Source of the DNA: JBBROS01 sp963752225
Lineage (GTDB): Bacteria > Pseudomonadota > Alphaproteobacteria > Acetobacterales > Acetobacteraceae
Assembly (NCBI GenBank): GCA_963752225.1
Contig: CAVVXS010000009.1
Coordinates: 124,001-188,000, forward strand
Direction of reading: 5' to 3'
Length of the DNA stretch: 64,000 bases
Shown: piece after piece, positions 25,842 through 34,722 of the stretch
Position numbering within the stretch: the stretch's first letter is position 1
Layout of the letters: each line of letters starts with the position of its first letter
Notes under the pieces: model-generated
What the model saw: the letters and a program-made list of their open reading frames with translations, nothing else
What the model was told of the DNA's origin: nothing
The model's database searches: none
Made by a program: the position numbers and the translations under genes

Positions 25842-27121
25842 CCCTGCCGGCCAACCATCCGCAGCGGGTGATGCTGAACGACGAGGTGCATGCGCGCCCG
25901 CCGGAGCCGCTCACCGCGCCCGCCCGCCTGTCCTACATCGCCACGTGGTGCGACGCCGAGGCGAGCGAGGCCAGCTTCCGCGCCGTCGTCGAGCTGGTGC
26001 AAAGCACCGGCGTCACCCCGCCCGAACCCGGGCAGAACCATTTCTCCGCCGACCTGTTCGCGTTCCGCCTGAAGTGGGAGCGGCACACCGAGTTCGTCCG
26101 CTACACCTTCATCAAATCGGGCATCAAATCCAACCCGGCCGGCCGCGAGACGGCGATCGAGTCGGTGCCGAAGGACTGGGTCAAGGCGCTGCCCGGCCAG
26201 GTCATCGTGGCCGCCCATCTCGTGCTGATGGCAGGCGACGCCGAGGAGGACCCGCTCGCGCTCGGCACCCGTATGTTCCCGCGCGACGCCCTGGTCGGCG
26301 CGCTGATCGCCGACGGCAAGGGCGCCGCCTTCACCGACTTCCGCATCTACCCCGACGGGTTCAGCCGGTTCCTGGTGCAAGACCGCGGACTGACGATCTG
26401 GCAGGCCGGGCGGGTGGCGCAGCGCCTGCTGGAGATCGACACCTATCGCATGATGGCGCTGCTGGCCTTGCCGGTGGCACAAAGCCTGGCTCCGGTCATC
26501 GCCCGCTGCGAGCAGGAGCTGTCGCGCATCACCGCGGCGATGGTCAAGGCCGGCGAGGCGGACGAGCCGATCCTGCTGGACCGGCTCACGCGCCTGGCCG
26601 CCGAGATCGACAGCCGCCAAGCCAGCAACCTGTATCGCTTCAGCGCCGCCAACGCCTATGACGAGATCGTCGGACGACGGATCGCCGAACTGCGCGAGCA
26701 ACGGATCAGCGGGCTGCAGACGTTGCGCGAGTTCACCGAGCGGCGGATGGCGCCGGCGATGAACACGTGCCGGTCGGTCGCGTCGCGGCAGGAGGAGCTG
26801 TCGCGCCGGGTCGCCCGCGCGACGCAGCTTCTGTCCACCCGGGTGGGTGTCACGCGCGAGCGGCAAAGCCAGTCGCTGCTGGAAGCGATGAACCGCCGGG
26901 TCAAGCTGCAGCTCCGCTTGCAATCCACGGTGGAAGGGCTGTCGATCGCTGCGGTCACCTATTACGTCGTCAGCCTGATCGGCCATCTCGCGGAAGGCCT
27001 GCACGAGTCCGGCGTGCCGGTGCAGCCGACCGTGGCGATGGCGGCCAGCATCCCGGTGGTGGCACTGCTGATGTTCTTGGCGCTGCGCCGCATGCGGCGG
27101 CATCTGCGTCAGGAGGAATAG
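25838..27121 (+). CDS. DUF3422 family protein
   Basis: A 427-aa protein of the uncharacterised DUF3422 family, recognised by NDEVHARPPEPL at the start and the soluble domain ...FTDFRIYPDGFSRFLVQD. The middle is helical and likely coiled (several RRxxELREQRI-type heptads, residues ~240-370). The C-terminus has two membrane spans (about 375-395 and 402-420). It is probably inner-membrane anchored with a large cytoplasmic part. I place the start at GTG 25838, which overlaps the bchO stop as GTGA; GTG 25823 is an alternative. No function is established; the overlap makes it part of the bch transcript. Confidence 0.8.
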   Translation: MTLPANHPQRVMLNDEVHARPPEPLTAPARLSYIATWCDAEASEASFRAVVELVQSTGVTPPEPGQNHFSADLFAFRLKWERHTEFVRYTFIKSGIKSNPAGRETAIESVPKDWVKALPGQVIVAAHLVLMAGDAEEDPLALGTRMFPRDALVGALIADGKGAAFTDFRIYPDGFSRFLVQDRGLTIWQAGRVAQRLLEIDTYRMMALLALPVAQSLAPVIARCEQELSRITAAMVKAGEADEPILLDRLTRLAAEIDSRQASNLYRFSAANAYDEIVGRRIAELREQRISGLQTLREFTERRMAPAMNTCRSVASRQEELSRRVARATQLLSTRVGVTRERQSQSLLEAMNRRVKLQLRLQSTVEGLSIAAVTYYVVSLIGHLAEGLHESGVPVQPTVAMAASIPVVALLMFLALRRMRRHLRQEE

Positions 27122-27385
27122 CTGGCCGCGTTCTTCGCGTCGGGCGCGGTGTTCTGGCTGATCCTGGGCGGCATGGCGGTCGAGGCGGTCGCATTGGTCG
27201 TGCTTCACCGCCAGACTGGGCGCGGGCTGCCCCCGCGCGATCTGCTGCCCAACCTGCTCGCCGGCGCCTGCCTGGTTGCTGCCGCTGGGGCGCTCGCGCG
27301 GGAGTTTTGGTGGGGCTGGGTCGGGGCGTTGCTGCTGGCTGGCGGCGTGCTGCACGCCATCGACCTGAGCGGCCGCTGGCGGTAG
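27122..27385 (+). CDS. Small membrane protein, start uncertain
   Basis: About 78-87 aa with two to three hydrophobic spans (VFWLILGGMAVEAVALVVL, LLAGACLVAAAGALA, GWVGALLLAGGVLHAI). There is no ATG. The first standard start is GTG 27149, without a ribosome-binding site. A strong AGGAGGAA (27111-27118) sits 3 nt ahead of CTG 27122, immediately after the DUF3422 stop, which hints at a rare CTG start. Function unknown; probably the last gene of the bch-DUF3422 transcript. Confidence 0.55.
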   Translation: MAAFFASGAVFWLILGGMAVEAVALVVLHRQTGRGLPPRDLLPNLLAGACLVAAAGALAREFWWGWVGALLLAGGVLHAIDLSGRWR

Positions 27386-27437
27386 CAACGCCATCCCAGG
27401 CACGGCGTTCGGGCCGGAACACGCCAGGGACTCGTCC

Positions 27438-28202
27438 ATGATCGACTTCGATCGCAGCATCGGCAAGGTGCCGGCCGTCACCCTGGGCTTCTGGATCACC
27501 AAGGTTGCCGCGACCACGCTGGGCGAAACCGGCGGCGATGCGTTGTCGATGAGCCTCAAGCTCGGCTATGCGGTTAGCACGGCCATTTTCTTCGCATTCT
27601 TTCTGGTGACCGTGACGGCGCAGATCCGGGCGCGGCGGTTTCATCCGTTCCTCTACTGGGCGGTGATCGTGGCGACCACCACGATGGGAACGACACTGGC
27701 CGACTTCTTCGACCGCTCGCTCGGCATCGGATATGTCGGCGGCGCCAGCTCGCTGCTGGCCCTGACCCTGGCCGTGTTGGCGGCGTGGTGGTTCACGCTG
27801 GGCTCGGTCTCGGTCAGCCGCATCACCTCGCCCCGGGCCGAGGCGTTCTACTGGGCGACGATCCTGGCCTCCAACACGCTCGGCACCGCGCTCGGCGACT
27901 TCTTGGCCAACTCCGGGCCCGGCTACGAAGGCGGCGCCCTGGTGTTCGCGGCGGCGCTCGCCGTCGTCGCGGCGCTGTATTTCTGGTCGGGCGTATCGCG
28001 GACGGCATTGTTCTGGGCGGCGTTCATCCTGACCCGGCCGCTCGGCGCCACGGTCGGCGACCTGCTGACCAAGCCGCGCCCCGATGGCGGGCTCGACCTC
28101 AGCCGGTTCAGCTCCAGTGCCGTGATCGCGGCGGTCATCGTGGCACTGATCCTGCTCACGCGGCAGCCGGCAGGTCGGCATCCCGGAGCTTCCAAGGCCT
28201 GA
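27438..28202 (+). CDS. COG4705-like membrane protein with four internal repeats
   Basis: A 254-aa integral membrane protein with about seven to eight spans, resembling the uncharacterised COG4705 family. The motif W-x9-G-x4-D occurs four times with exact spacing: W19/G29/D34, W74/G84/D89, W139/G149/D154 and W193/G203/D208. Each sits in or at the end of a membrane helix, which suggests a channel or carrier built from repeated helix pairs with four acidic residues near the membrane. No substrate is known. The gene begins 52 nt after the preceding small membrane protein. Confidence 0.7.
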   Translation: MIDFDRSIGKVPAVTLGFWITKVAATTLGETGGDALSMSLKLGYAVSTAIFFAFFLVTVTAQIRARRFHPFLYWAVIVATTTMGTTLADFFDRSLGIGYVGGASSLLALTLAVLAAWWFTLGSVSVSRITSPRAEAFYWATILASNTLGTALGDFLANSGPGYEGGALVFAAALAVVAALYFWSGVSRTALFWAAFILTRPLGATVGDLLTKPRPDGGLDLSRFSSSAVIAAVIVALILLTRQPAGRHPGASKA

Positions 28203-28256
28203 GTCCAGACCCGCAACGACCGGCAAATCGCCACAATCGGTCGCCATCCTCGCAGC

Positions 28257-29474
28257 ATGTCCAGTCTCGCCAACCTTCGCGCCGAAGCCTACGCCGCCCG
28301 GGCCGCCAACGATCCGAACCGCGCCGTCGAGGCCTGGCGCGCGCTGCTCGATGCGGCGCCGGACGATTGGGGCCTGGCGCTCGAGCTGAAGCAGGACCTG
28401 CGCGCCGGGCTGCACTATCCGGACAGCGATCCCCGCTTCCGCCGCGCCGCGCGACGCCTGCCGGACGGCGAGTGGCTGGCGCATTACGCGGCGCTGTATG
28501 CCTTCCACGGCAGCGACCTCGAGGCGATCGACGCCCGCGCCGCCGAGCTGCTGCGCCGCTGGCCCCGCGACGCCCGGTTGCACGCCATCCGCGGCGACGT
28601 CGCGCGGCAGCGTCGCGACTGGCCCGGCGCCGTGCGCGCCTTCGCCGAAGCCGCCCGGCTCGACCCGCCGCACCCGGAGTATGCGCCGAAGGCCGAGACC
28701 GCGCGCCTGTACGACCGCCTGGCGCTTCGGACCTGGCCGGAACACGGGCCACGCTACGCCGCCTATGTCGTAAACCTGGATCGCAACGCCGAGCGGATGG
28801 TGGAGCTCGGGCGGCAGTTCGCCGGCTGCCCGGTGCCGATTCATCGCCAGGCCGCCGTCGAGGGCAGCCGCCTGCCGGGCGCCGCGGTGCGCCGGCTGAC
28901 TGGCGACGCCGGGTCGCCGCGCGGCACGCTCGGCTGCTTCCTGAGCCATGCCGCCGCCTGGGAAGCGCTGCTCGCCAGCGGCGACAGCCACGGCTTGATC
29001 ATCGAGGACGACGTGATTCCGCTGCTGGAGCTGCCCCCGACCTTGGGCGGACTCGGCCTGCCGAACGAGCTCGATCTTTGCTTCGTGAACGACCGGCTCC
29101 AACCAAACACCGGCGGCGCCGCGATCGCCCCGGTGCCGCTCGCCGAGGCAATGACCGGCTTCCATCCCGACGACAACGCGCCCGGCGGTGACGGCTACAT
29201 CCTGAGCCGCGCCGGCGCCGCCAAGCTGCTGGGTTGGGTCGGCGCGGACGGGTTCGCGCACGACGTCGATTGGCGCTTGCTGGCCTATGCACTCACCCCG
29301 GACGAGGTCGCCGGCATCCCCGCGCACGCCTATGCGAGGCAGGAGCTGGAACGGCTCGGCGCCCAGGTGCCGCGGCCGGAGCGGCTGCGTGCCGCCGCCC
29401 TGTTCCCGGCGCTGATCCGCACCGTCGGCGTCAGCAGCGACCGCGAGGACCAGAACCGCATGCACCCCGGTTGA
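28257..29474 (+). CDS. Glycosyltransferase family 25 protein with N-terminal TPR-like region
   Basis: A 405-aa protein. Residues ~1-150 are helical, with repeated Ala-rich pairs resembling tetratricopeptide repeats (DPNRAVEAWRALLDAAPDD, DWPGAVRAFAEAARLDPP). Residues ~165-370 are a GT25 domain: YVVNLDRNAERM at ~170, GTLGCFLSHAAAWE and the metal-binding-type acidic motif IIEDD with E250-D252. GT25 enzymes add galactose or other sugars in lipopolysaccharide and surface glycan synthesis. Partner glycan genes are not next to it. Confidence 0.8.
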   Translation: MSSLANLRAEAYAARAANDPNRAVEAWRALLDAAPDDWGLALELKQDLRAGLHYPDSDPRFRRAARRLPDGEWLAHYAALYAFHGSDLEAIDARAAELLRRWPRDARLHAIRGDVARQRRDWPGAVRAFAEAARLDPPHPEYAPKAETARLYDRLALRTWPEHGPRYAAYVVNLDRNAERMVELGRQFAGCPVPIHRQAAVEGSRLPGAAVRRLTGDAGSPRGTLGCFLSHAAAWEALLASGDSHGLIIEDDVIPLLELPPTLGGLGLPNELDLCFVNDRLQPNTGGAAIAPVPLAEAMTGFHPDDNAPGGDGYILSRAGAAKLLGWVGADGFAHDVDWRLLAYALTPDEVAGIPAHAYARQELERLGAQVPRPERLRAAALFPALIRTVGVSSDREDQNRMHPG

Positions 29475-29505
29475 CGCTCCCCGGCCCCGGCATGATGTTT
29501 GCCGC

Positions 29506-30627
29506 ATGGTCGAGCGGGTCGAGTGCGTGGTGGTGGGTGCGGGCGTCGTCGGGCTCGCAGTGGCGCGAGCGTTGGCGCTGTCGGGCCGCGAGGTCTGGCT
29601 GCTGGAAGGCGGCGAAGGCATCGGCACCGGGATCTCGTCGCGCAACTCCGAGGTCATCCATGCCGGCATCTACTACCCGGCCGGCAGCCTGAAGGCGCGG
29701 TTCTGCGTCGAGGGCAAGCACCGCTTGTACGAGTATCTCGAGCAGCGTGGCATCTCGCACAGCCGGATGGGCAAGCTGATCGTCGCCTCCGACGAGGCCG
29801 AAGTGCCGGTGCTGGAGACCATCCGCGCCAAGGCCGCCGCGAACGGCGTCACCGACCTGGAATACCTCTCGGGCGACGAAGCGCAGAAATTGGAGCCCGC
29901 CCTGCGGGTGGCGGGCGCGCTGCTGTCGCCGAGCACTGGGGTGGTCGATAGCCATGGGCTGATGCTGGCGCTGCAAGGCGACATCGAGCATGCCGGCGGT
30001 GCGGTGGTGTTCCACGCCCGGGTGCTCGGCGGCGCCGTGCAGGGCGGCGGCACCGTGCTGCTGCATGTCGGCGGCGACGAGCCGATGGATCTCGAATGCG
30101 AGGTGTTCGTCAACACCGTCGGCCTGCACGCGCCGGACCTCGCGCGCTCGATCGCCGGCATTCCGGCCGACACGATCCCCACCGCATATATGTGCAAGGG
30201 CAGCTACTATTCCCTGGTCGGCCGGGCGCCATTCCGGCGGCTGATCTACCCGGTGCCGGAAAAGGCCGGGCTCGGCGTGCATCTGACGCTCGATCTGGGC
30301 GGTCAGGCGCGGTTCGGGCCGGACACGCAATGGGTCGAGCGCGAGGAATACGACGTCGACCTCAGCCGGGCCGACGGCTTCTACGCCGCGATCCGCCGCT
30401 ACTGGCCGGCGCTGCCGGACGGCGCGCTGGCGCCGGGCTATGCCGGCATCCGGCCGAAGATCAGCGGCCCCGCCGACCCGCCGGCCGACTTCATGGTGTC
30501 TGGCCCCGCCGAGCACGGCATCGGGGGCTTGGTGAACCTGTTCGGCATCGAAAGTCCCGGCCTCACCTCCTCGCTGGCGATCGGCGCCCACGTCGCGGCA
30601 GTGGTCAACCGCAGCAACGCCGCGTAA
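29506..30627 (+). CDS. FAD-dependent oxidoreductase, L-2-hydroxyglutarate oxidase-like
   Basis: A 373-aa flavoprotein of the DAO superfamily. The dinucleotide-binding motif GAGVVGLAVARALAL begins at residue 11. The segment NSEVIHAGIYYPAGSLKARFC closely matches the flavin-contact region of LhgO/L2HGDH enzymes, and GVVDSHGLM is also typical. Such enzymes oxidise L-2-hydroxyglutarate to 2-oxoglutarate and pass electrons to the quinone pool. The substrate is inferred from this family resemblance alone. Confidence 0.8.
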   Translation: MVERVECVVVGAGVVGLAVARALALSGREVWLLEGGEGIGTGISSRNSEVIHAGIYYPAGSLKARFCVEGKHRLYEYLEQRGISHSRMGKLIVASDEAEVPVLETIRAKAAANGVTDLEYLSGDEAQKLEPALRVAGALLSPSTGVVDSHGLMLALQGDIEHAGGAVVFHARVLGGAVQGGGTVLLHVGGDEPMDLECEVFVNTVGLHAPDLARSIAGIPADTIPTAYMCKGSYYSLVGRAPFRRLIYPVPEKAGLGVHLTLDLGGQARFGPDTQWVEREEYDVDLSRADGFYAAIRRYWPALPDGALAPGYAGIRPKISGPADPPADFMVSGPAEHGIGGLVNLFGIESPGLTSSLAIGAHVAAVVNRSNAA

Positions 30628-30655
30628 CGTTCGCCCCAACGAGTTGGGGGGAACC

Positions 30656-31798
30656 ATGCGTCACATCGCCATCGGCCTGTTGGCCGCGACCGCGCTCGCC
30701 GGCGTGGCCCGCGCCGACATCGCGATCTCGTCCAACGACGCCCACACCGTGATGGACGCGGCGGCGAACCAGGTCGCCGCCAAGGACGCGCCGCCCGACA
30801 CCGTGACCGTTATCGACCTCAAGGGCGAGCCGCGCATCGTCGCGACCATCGAGGCGCCGGGAAGCGTGGTCGGGCCGCCGATGGCGGTCGCGATCGCGCC
30901 GGACGAGAGTTACGCAATCGTCACCGGCGCCACCAAGGCGGAGCCGTCCGGCACGTTCGGGATCGCGCCCGACGACCGCGTGTCGGTGATCGACCTCACC
31001 GCGCAGCCGCCAAAGGTGGTGCAGACGCTGACCGCAGGCGCCGGCGCCACCACGGTGCGCATCAGCCCGGATGGCACGGTGGCGCTGATCGCCAACCGCA
31101 CCGAGGGCTCGCTGTCGGTGTTCACGATCAAGGACCGGCGGCTCACCGCGGCCGGCAAGGTGGCGATCGACCCGAAAAGCATGCCGAGCGGCATCGCCTT
31201 CCTGCCGGACGGCAAAACCGCGCTGCTGTCCCGCTATGGCGACCACCAGATCGCGGTGCTGCGGATCGCGGGCACGGCGGTCACGCTCGACAAGCGGCCG
31301 ATCACCACGGGCTTGGCGCCTTATACGCTCGACATCACCGCGGACGGCACGCTGGCGGCGGTGGGCAACATGGGACGCGGCGATGGCGACGTGGATACCG
31401 TCAGCCTCATCGACCTCACCGCCGAGCCGTTCCGCACGGTCCAGACCTTGCAGGTGGGCCGCTCGCCGGAGGGGCTGAAATGGTCGCCGGACGGCAAGAT
31501 CCTGGCGATCGGCACGCAGGACGGCACGACCAAGGCGCCGGACAACCCGTTCTATCGCCCGAACGGCCGCCTGCTCATGTTGGCGCTGGACGGCAAGGCG
31601 CTGCACCAGGTGGCCGAGGCACCGATCGGGCGCTGGAACCAGGGCATCGCCTTCTCGCGCGACGGGCGCACGGTGCTGGTGCAGAACATGGTGGAACGTA
31701 ACATCATGTCGTTCGGCTGGGACGGCCACGCGCTCGCGCCGCGCCCGGCGCTGGACGTGGGCGCCGGCCCGGCGGCGATCATGACGAGCTGGAAGTAG
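30656..31798 (+). CDS. Periplasmic YncE-like beta-propeller protein
   Basis: A 380-aa protein with a signal peptide (IAIGLLAATALAGVARA) and a body of about seven blades with repeats such as VTVIDLKG, VSVIDLTA and VSLIDLTA and NGRLLMLALDG. The pattern matches YncE/cytochrome cd1-like propellers that act in the periplasm, usually as binding or scaffold proteins. The ATG at 30656 begins the signal peptide and follows GGGGGG. It converges on the GlcG/HbpS gene with 3 nt between. Ligand unknown. Confidence 0.75.
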   Translation: MRHIAIGLLAATALAGVARADIAISSNDAHTVMDAAANQVAAKDAPPDTVTVIDLKGEPRIVATIEAPGSVVGPPMAVAIAPDESYAIVTGATKAEPSGTFGIAPDDRVSVIDLTAQPPKVVQTLTAGAGATTVRISPDGTVALIANRTEGSLSVFTIKDRRLTAAGKVAIDPKSMPSGIAFLPDGKTALLSRYGDHQIAVLRIAGTAVTLDKRPITTGLAPYTLDITADGTLAAVGNMGRGDGDVDTVSLIDLTAEPFRTVQTLQVGRSPEGLKWSPDGKILAIGTQDGTTKAPDNPFYRPNGRLLMLALDGKALHQVAEAPIGRWNQGIAFSRDGRTVLVQNMVERNIMSFGWDGHALAPRPALDVGAGPAAIMTSWK

Positions 31799-31801
31799 CG
31801 C

Positions 31802-32233
31802 TCAGCCGGTCTCGCCCACGAGCCCGGCCGCCTCGATCCCGGCCAGGGCGGCGATCTCGTCGTTGTCGGACGTATCGCCGCTGATCCCGACCGCGCCCAG
31901 CAGGGTGCCGAGCACGTCGCGCAGCAGCACGCCGCCCGGCACCGGCACCAACGCGCCGCCGGCCACGTGCGTCACGGCGGCGATAAAATAGGCCTGCTCC
32001 GCCGCCCGCTTGGCGATCGCCCGCGAGCCCATGCCCAACGCCAACGCGCCGTGCGCCTTGCCGTGCGCGATCTCGGCCCGCTTCAGGCTGGTGCCGTCCT
32101 CCGCCGCCAGCGCCTTGTAAGCGCCGCGCGCATCCAGCACCGCGACCACCATCGGCTTGAACGAGTGCTGCCGGGCCGCGGCAAGCGCGCCGGTGACAAT
32201 GGCTTGGGCCTGGGTGAGCGAGAGATCGGGCAT
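31802..32233 (-). CDS. GlcG/HbpS family (DUF336) heme-binding-like protein
   Basis: A 143-aa protein of the GlcG/HbpS family: early LTQAQAIVTGALAAARQ, VAVLDARGAYKALAAEDG and the C-terminal VPVPGGVLLRD...GAVGISGD, matching the conserved core. HbpS from Streptomyces binds heme; most members are uncharacterised. There is no signal peptide with the ATG at 32233, which is preceded by AGGAA. It is divergent from nadC over 82 nt. Confidence 0.8.
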   Translation of the reverse strand: MPDLSLTQAQAIVTGALAAARQHSFKPMVVAVLDARGAYKALAAEDGTSLKRAEIAHGKAHGALALGMGSRAIAKRAAEQAYFIAAVTHVAGGALVPVPGGVLLRDVLGTLLGAVGISGDTSDNDEIAALAGIEAAGLVGETG

Positions 32234-32315
32234 GCCGGGTTCCTGTCGGGTGTGATGCGGCCATAACACATGCCGCGTTAGACTCGGGCAAGGCGGAACG
32301 GGAGAGTCCGGCGCC

Positions 32316-33149
32316 ATGTACAATCACTTGCACGTCGAACGACTGATCGACTTATGGCTGGCCGAGGACGTCGGCCACGGCGACCTCACCACCACCCTCA
32401 TGATCGACCCGGCAGCGGACGCCCACTTCGTGGTCAATGCGCGGGAACCGATGGTGGTCGCCGCGATCGAGGTCATGGCGCAGGTGTTCCGCCGTTGGGA
32501 GCCGCGCCTCACGGTGACGGTCCTGCGCCCCGACGGCACCCGCGTGCCGCCGGGCGAGCCGCTGGCCCATGTGCACGGCCCGGCCCGGGGCATCCTCACC
32601 GCCGAACGCACCGCGCTCAATATCGTGCAGCGGATGAGCGGCATCGCCACCGAGACCGCGCGCTACGTGGCCGAGATCGGCGACGCCCGCGCCCGCCTGG
32701 TCGACACCCGGAAAACGACGCCGGGCTTGCGCATGCTGGAAAAGCACGCGGTGATGTGCGGCGGCGGCAATAACCACCGGCTCGGCCTGGATGGCGGCGT
32801 GCTGCTGAAGGACAACCACATCGCCGTTTGCGGCAGCATCGCCGCCGCGGTCGAGCGGGCCCGCGCCGCGGTGCCGATCCTGACCCGGATCGAGGTCGAG
32901 TGCGACCGCCTGCCGCAGGTGGACGAGGCGCTGGCGGCCGGCGCCGACCTGATCCTGCTCGACAACATGCCGCTCGACGCCATGCGGGACGCGGTGCAGC
33001 GGGTCGGCGGGCGGGTGCCGCTGGAGGCGTCGGGCGGGGTGCGGTTCGAGCGGGTTCGGGCGATCGCCGAAACCGGGGTGGACTACATCTCCTGCGGCCG
33101 GCTGACCCAAGGCAGCCATGCCATCGATATCGGGCTCGACGCCCCATGA
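32316..33149 (+). CDS. nadC: Nicotinate-nucleotide pyrophosphorylase (carboxylating), quinolinate phosphoribosyltransferase
   Basis: A 277-aa enzyme that converts quinolinate and PRPP to nicotinate mononucleotide, CO2 and PPi in de novo NAD synthesis. Family signatures are all present: ERTALNIVQRMSGIAT, LVDTRKTTPGLR, CGGGNNHRLGL, KDNHI, ILLDNM and EASGGV. Length is normal. nadA and nadB are not in the window. It is followed after 7 nt by an ABC substrate-binding protein gene. Confidence 0.95.
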   Translation: MYNHLHVERLIDLWLAEDVGHGDLTTTLMIDPAADAHFVVNAREPMVVAAIEVMAQVFRRWEPRLTVTVLRPDGTRVPPGEPLAHVHGPARGILTAERTALNIVQRMSGIATETARYVAEIGDARARLVDTRKTTPGLRMLEKHAVMCGGGNNHRLGLDGGVLLKDNHIAVCGSIAAAVERARAAVPILTRIEVECDRLPQVDEALAAGADLILLDNMPLDAMRDAVQRVGGRVPLEASGGVRFERVRAIAETGVDYISCGRLTQGSHAIDIGLDAP

Positions 33150-33156
33150 AGCGGCC

Positions 33157-34116
33157 GTGAACCGGCGCGGTTTCCTGGCCGCCGCGGCGGCGTTGGCAGC
33201 GGCTCCGGGCGCGGCCTTGGCCGAGGAGATCAGCGTCACCCAGTACGGCACCAGCCTCTACGGGCTGCCGTTCACGGTGGCCCAGGAGATGGGTGCGTTC
33301 GACCGCGCCGGCATCCACATCACCGGTTTCCTCGGATCGGGCGGCGGCGGCACCACGGTCCGCAACCTGTTCGCCAGCCCGACGCCGTACGGCGACGTGG
33401 CCATCGGCGCCGCCTTGGCGGCCGCGGCGGGCGGCCTGCCGGTGAAGATCGTCAACGTCGGCACCCGCAGCGTCGCCGAAGCCTCGCTCGTGACCTTGCC
33501 CGGTTCGGACGTGCACACGCTCGCCGACCTCGCCGGCAAGAAGGTGGCGCTGACCTCGCCGAAGGGCGTGTCGGAGATGCTGTTCCTGCTGGCGATGCGC
33601 ACCGCCGGGCTGGACCCGGCGCACGTCACGCGGGTGTTCTCCGGCGGCTACGGCCCCAGCCTTACCTTGCTTGAAGCCGGCAGCGTCGCCGCCGCGGCGC
33701 TGATCGAGCCGCTGTCGATCATCCGCGCCGAACGCTACCGGACCGTGATCGCCTACCGCGACGTGCTGCCGCCGATGACCAGCTCGGTCGGCATCACCTC
33801 GCCGTCCTATGCCGAGGCGGCACCGGCCAAGCTGCGCGCCATCATCGCCGGGCGGCGGGAGGGGGTGCGCGCCATCTACGCCGACCCGGCGGCCGCCGGC
33901 GCGGTCTGCGCCCGGGCCTACGACCTGCAGCCCGCCGTCGCCGACCTTGCGGTGCGGAACATGGTGGCGCCGCGCATGTGGTCCGAGGGCGGCTTCGACC
34001 AGGCCGAGTTGGACCGCGTGGTCGACGCGTTGAAGCTGATCGGCCAGGTCAGCGAACCGCCCGACTGGCCGAGCCTGATCGATCGCCGCTTCCTGCCGCC
34101 GGACCTGCAAGCATGA
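33157..34116 (+). CDS. ABC transporter substrate-binding protein, NMT1/TauA type
   Basis: A 319-aa periplasmic binding protein with an RR-containing signal peptide (NRRGFLAAAAALAAAPGAALA), which may use the Tat pathway. The body has GLPFTVAQEMGAFDRAGIHI, DVAIGAALAAAAGGLPVKIV and TLADLAGKKVALTSPKGVSE, typical of nitrate/taurine/thiamine-precursor (NMT1-like) binding proteins. The GTG at 33157 directly precedes the signal peptide and lies 7 nt behind nadC. A matching permease is 1 gene away; no ATPase is in the window. Ligand unknown. Confidence 0.8.
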   Translation: MNRRGFLAAAAALAAAPGAALAEEISVTQYGTSLYGLPFTVAQEMGAFDRAGIHITGFLGSGGGGTTVRNLFASPTPYGDVAIGAALAAAAGGLPVKIVNVGTRSVAEASLVTLPGSDVHTLADLAGKKVALTSPKGVSEMLFLLAMRTAGLDPAHVTRVFSGGYGPSLTLLEAGSVAAAALIEPLSIIRAERYRTVIAYRDVLPPMTSSVGITSPSYAEAAPAKLRAIIAGRREGVRAIYADPAAAGAVCARAYDLQPAVADLAVRNMVAPRMWSEGGFDQAELDRVVDALKLIGQVSEPPDWPSLIDRRFLPPDLQA

Positions 34117-34679
34117 TCCGCCCCACCTCCAGCCGAATCGCCTACCAGAACCCCTGGCTGCGGGTGCGCGAGGACGAGATCAGCCGCGACGACACCCCGG
34201 CCGGCATCTTCGGCGTGGTGGAGAAGCCGGATTTCGTGCTCGTCATTCCGATGGAGGAGGACGGCGCCCTGCATCTCGTGGAGCAGTATCGGTACCCAGT
34301 CGGGAAACGGCTGTGGGAGCTGCCGCAAGGGTCGTGGGAGCGGGACCGCGACACCGACCCGCTGACGGTCGCCCGGCGCGAGCTGCGCGAGGAGACCGGG
34401 CTGGACGCGGCGCGGATGACCGAAGTCGGACACCTGTTCCAGGCCGCCGGCTACGCCACCCAGGCGTTCCATGTCTACCTGGCGCAAGGCCTGTCACCGG
34501 CCGCCGCCGGCCCGGAGCTCGACGCCGAGGAGCAGGACCTGATCACCCGGCGCGTCGCCTTCGCCGATGTGCTGGCGATGATCCGCTGCGGTGACCTGAA
34601 GGACGGCACCACGGTGGCGGCGCTCGGGCTGTTGCAGATCACCGGATTGCTGCCGGGCTTCACCCTGTCGCCGCCCTGA
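34113..34679 (+). CDS. Nudix hydrolase, ADP-ribose pyrophosphatase-like
   Basis: A 188-aa Nudix protein. The catalytic box core RRELREETGL is intact with the double Glu that binds magnesium. The upstream part, LPQGSWERDRDTDPL, lacks the usual Glu of the Gx5Ex7REUxEExGU consensus and is slightly longer. The region LHLVEQYRYPVGKRLWELP resembles NudF-type ADP-sugar hydrolases. It starts with an ATGA overlap on the binding-protein gene, an unusual insertion into an ABC transporter operon. Confidence 0.85.
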   Translation: MIRPTSSRIAYQNPWLRVREDEISRDDTPAGIFGVVEKPDFVLVIPMEEDGALHLVEQYRYPVGKRLWELPQGSWERDRDTDPLTVARRELREETGLDAARMTEVGHLFQAAGYATQAFHVYLAQGLSPAAAGPELDAEEQDLITRRVAFADVLAMIRCGDLKDGTTVAALGLLQITGLLPGFTLSPP

Positions 34680-34722
34680 CGCGGAGCGGCGGCGGGCGGG
34701 CGCGGCGGCGCCGCATGCCGCG

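Noticed and set aside
25838..28202. Possible novel transporter operon formed by DUF3422, the small membrane protein and the four-repeat protein
   Set aside because: Adjacency alone; no ATPase, binding protein or shared motif supports a complex, so I kept the genes as separate observations.
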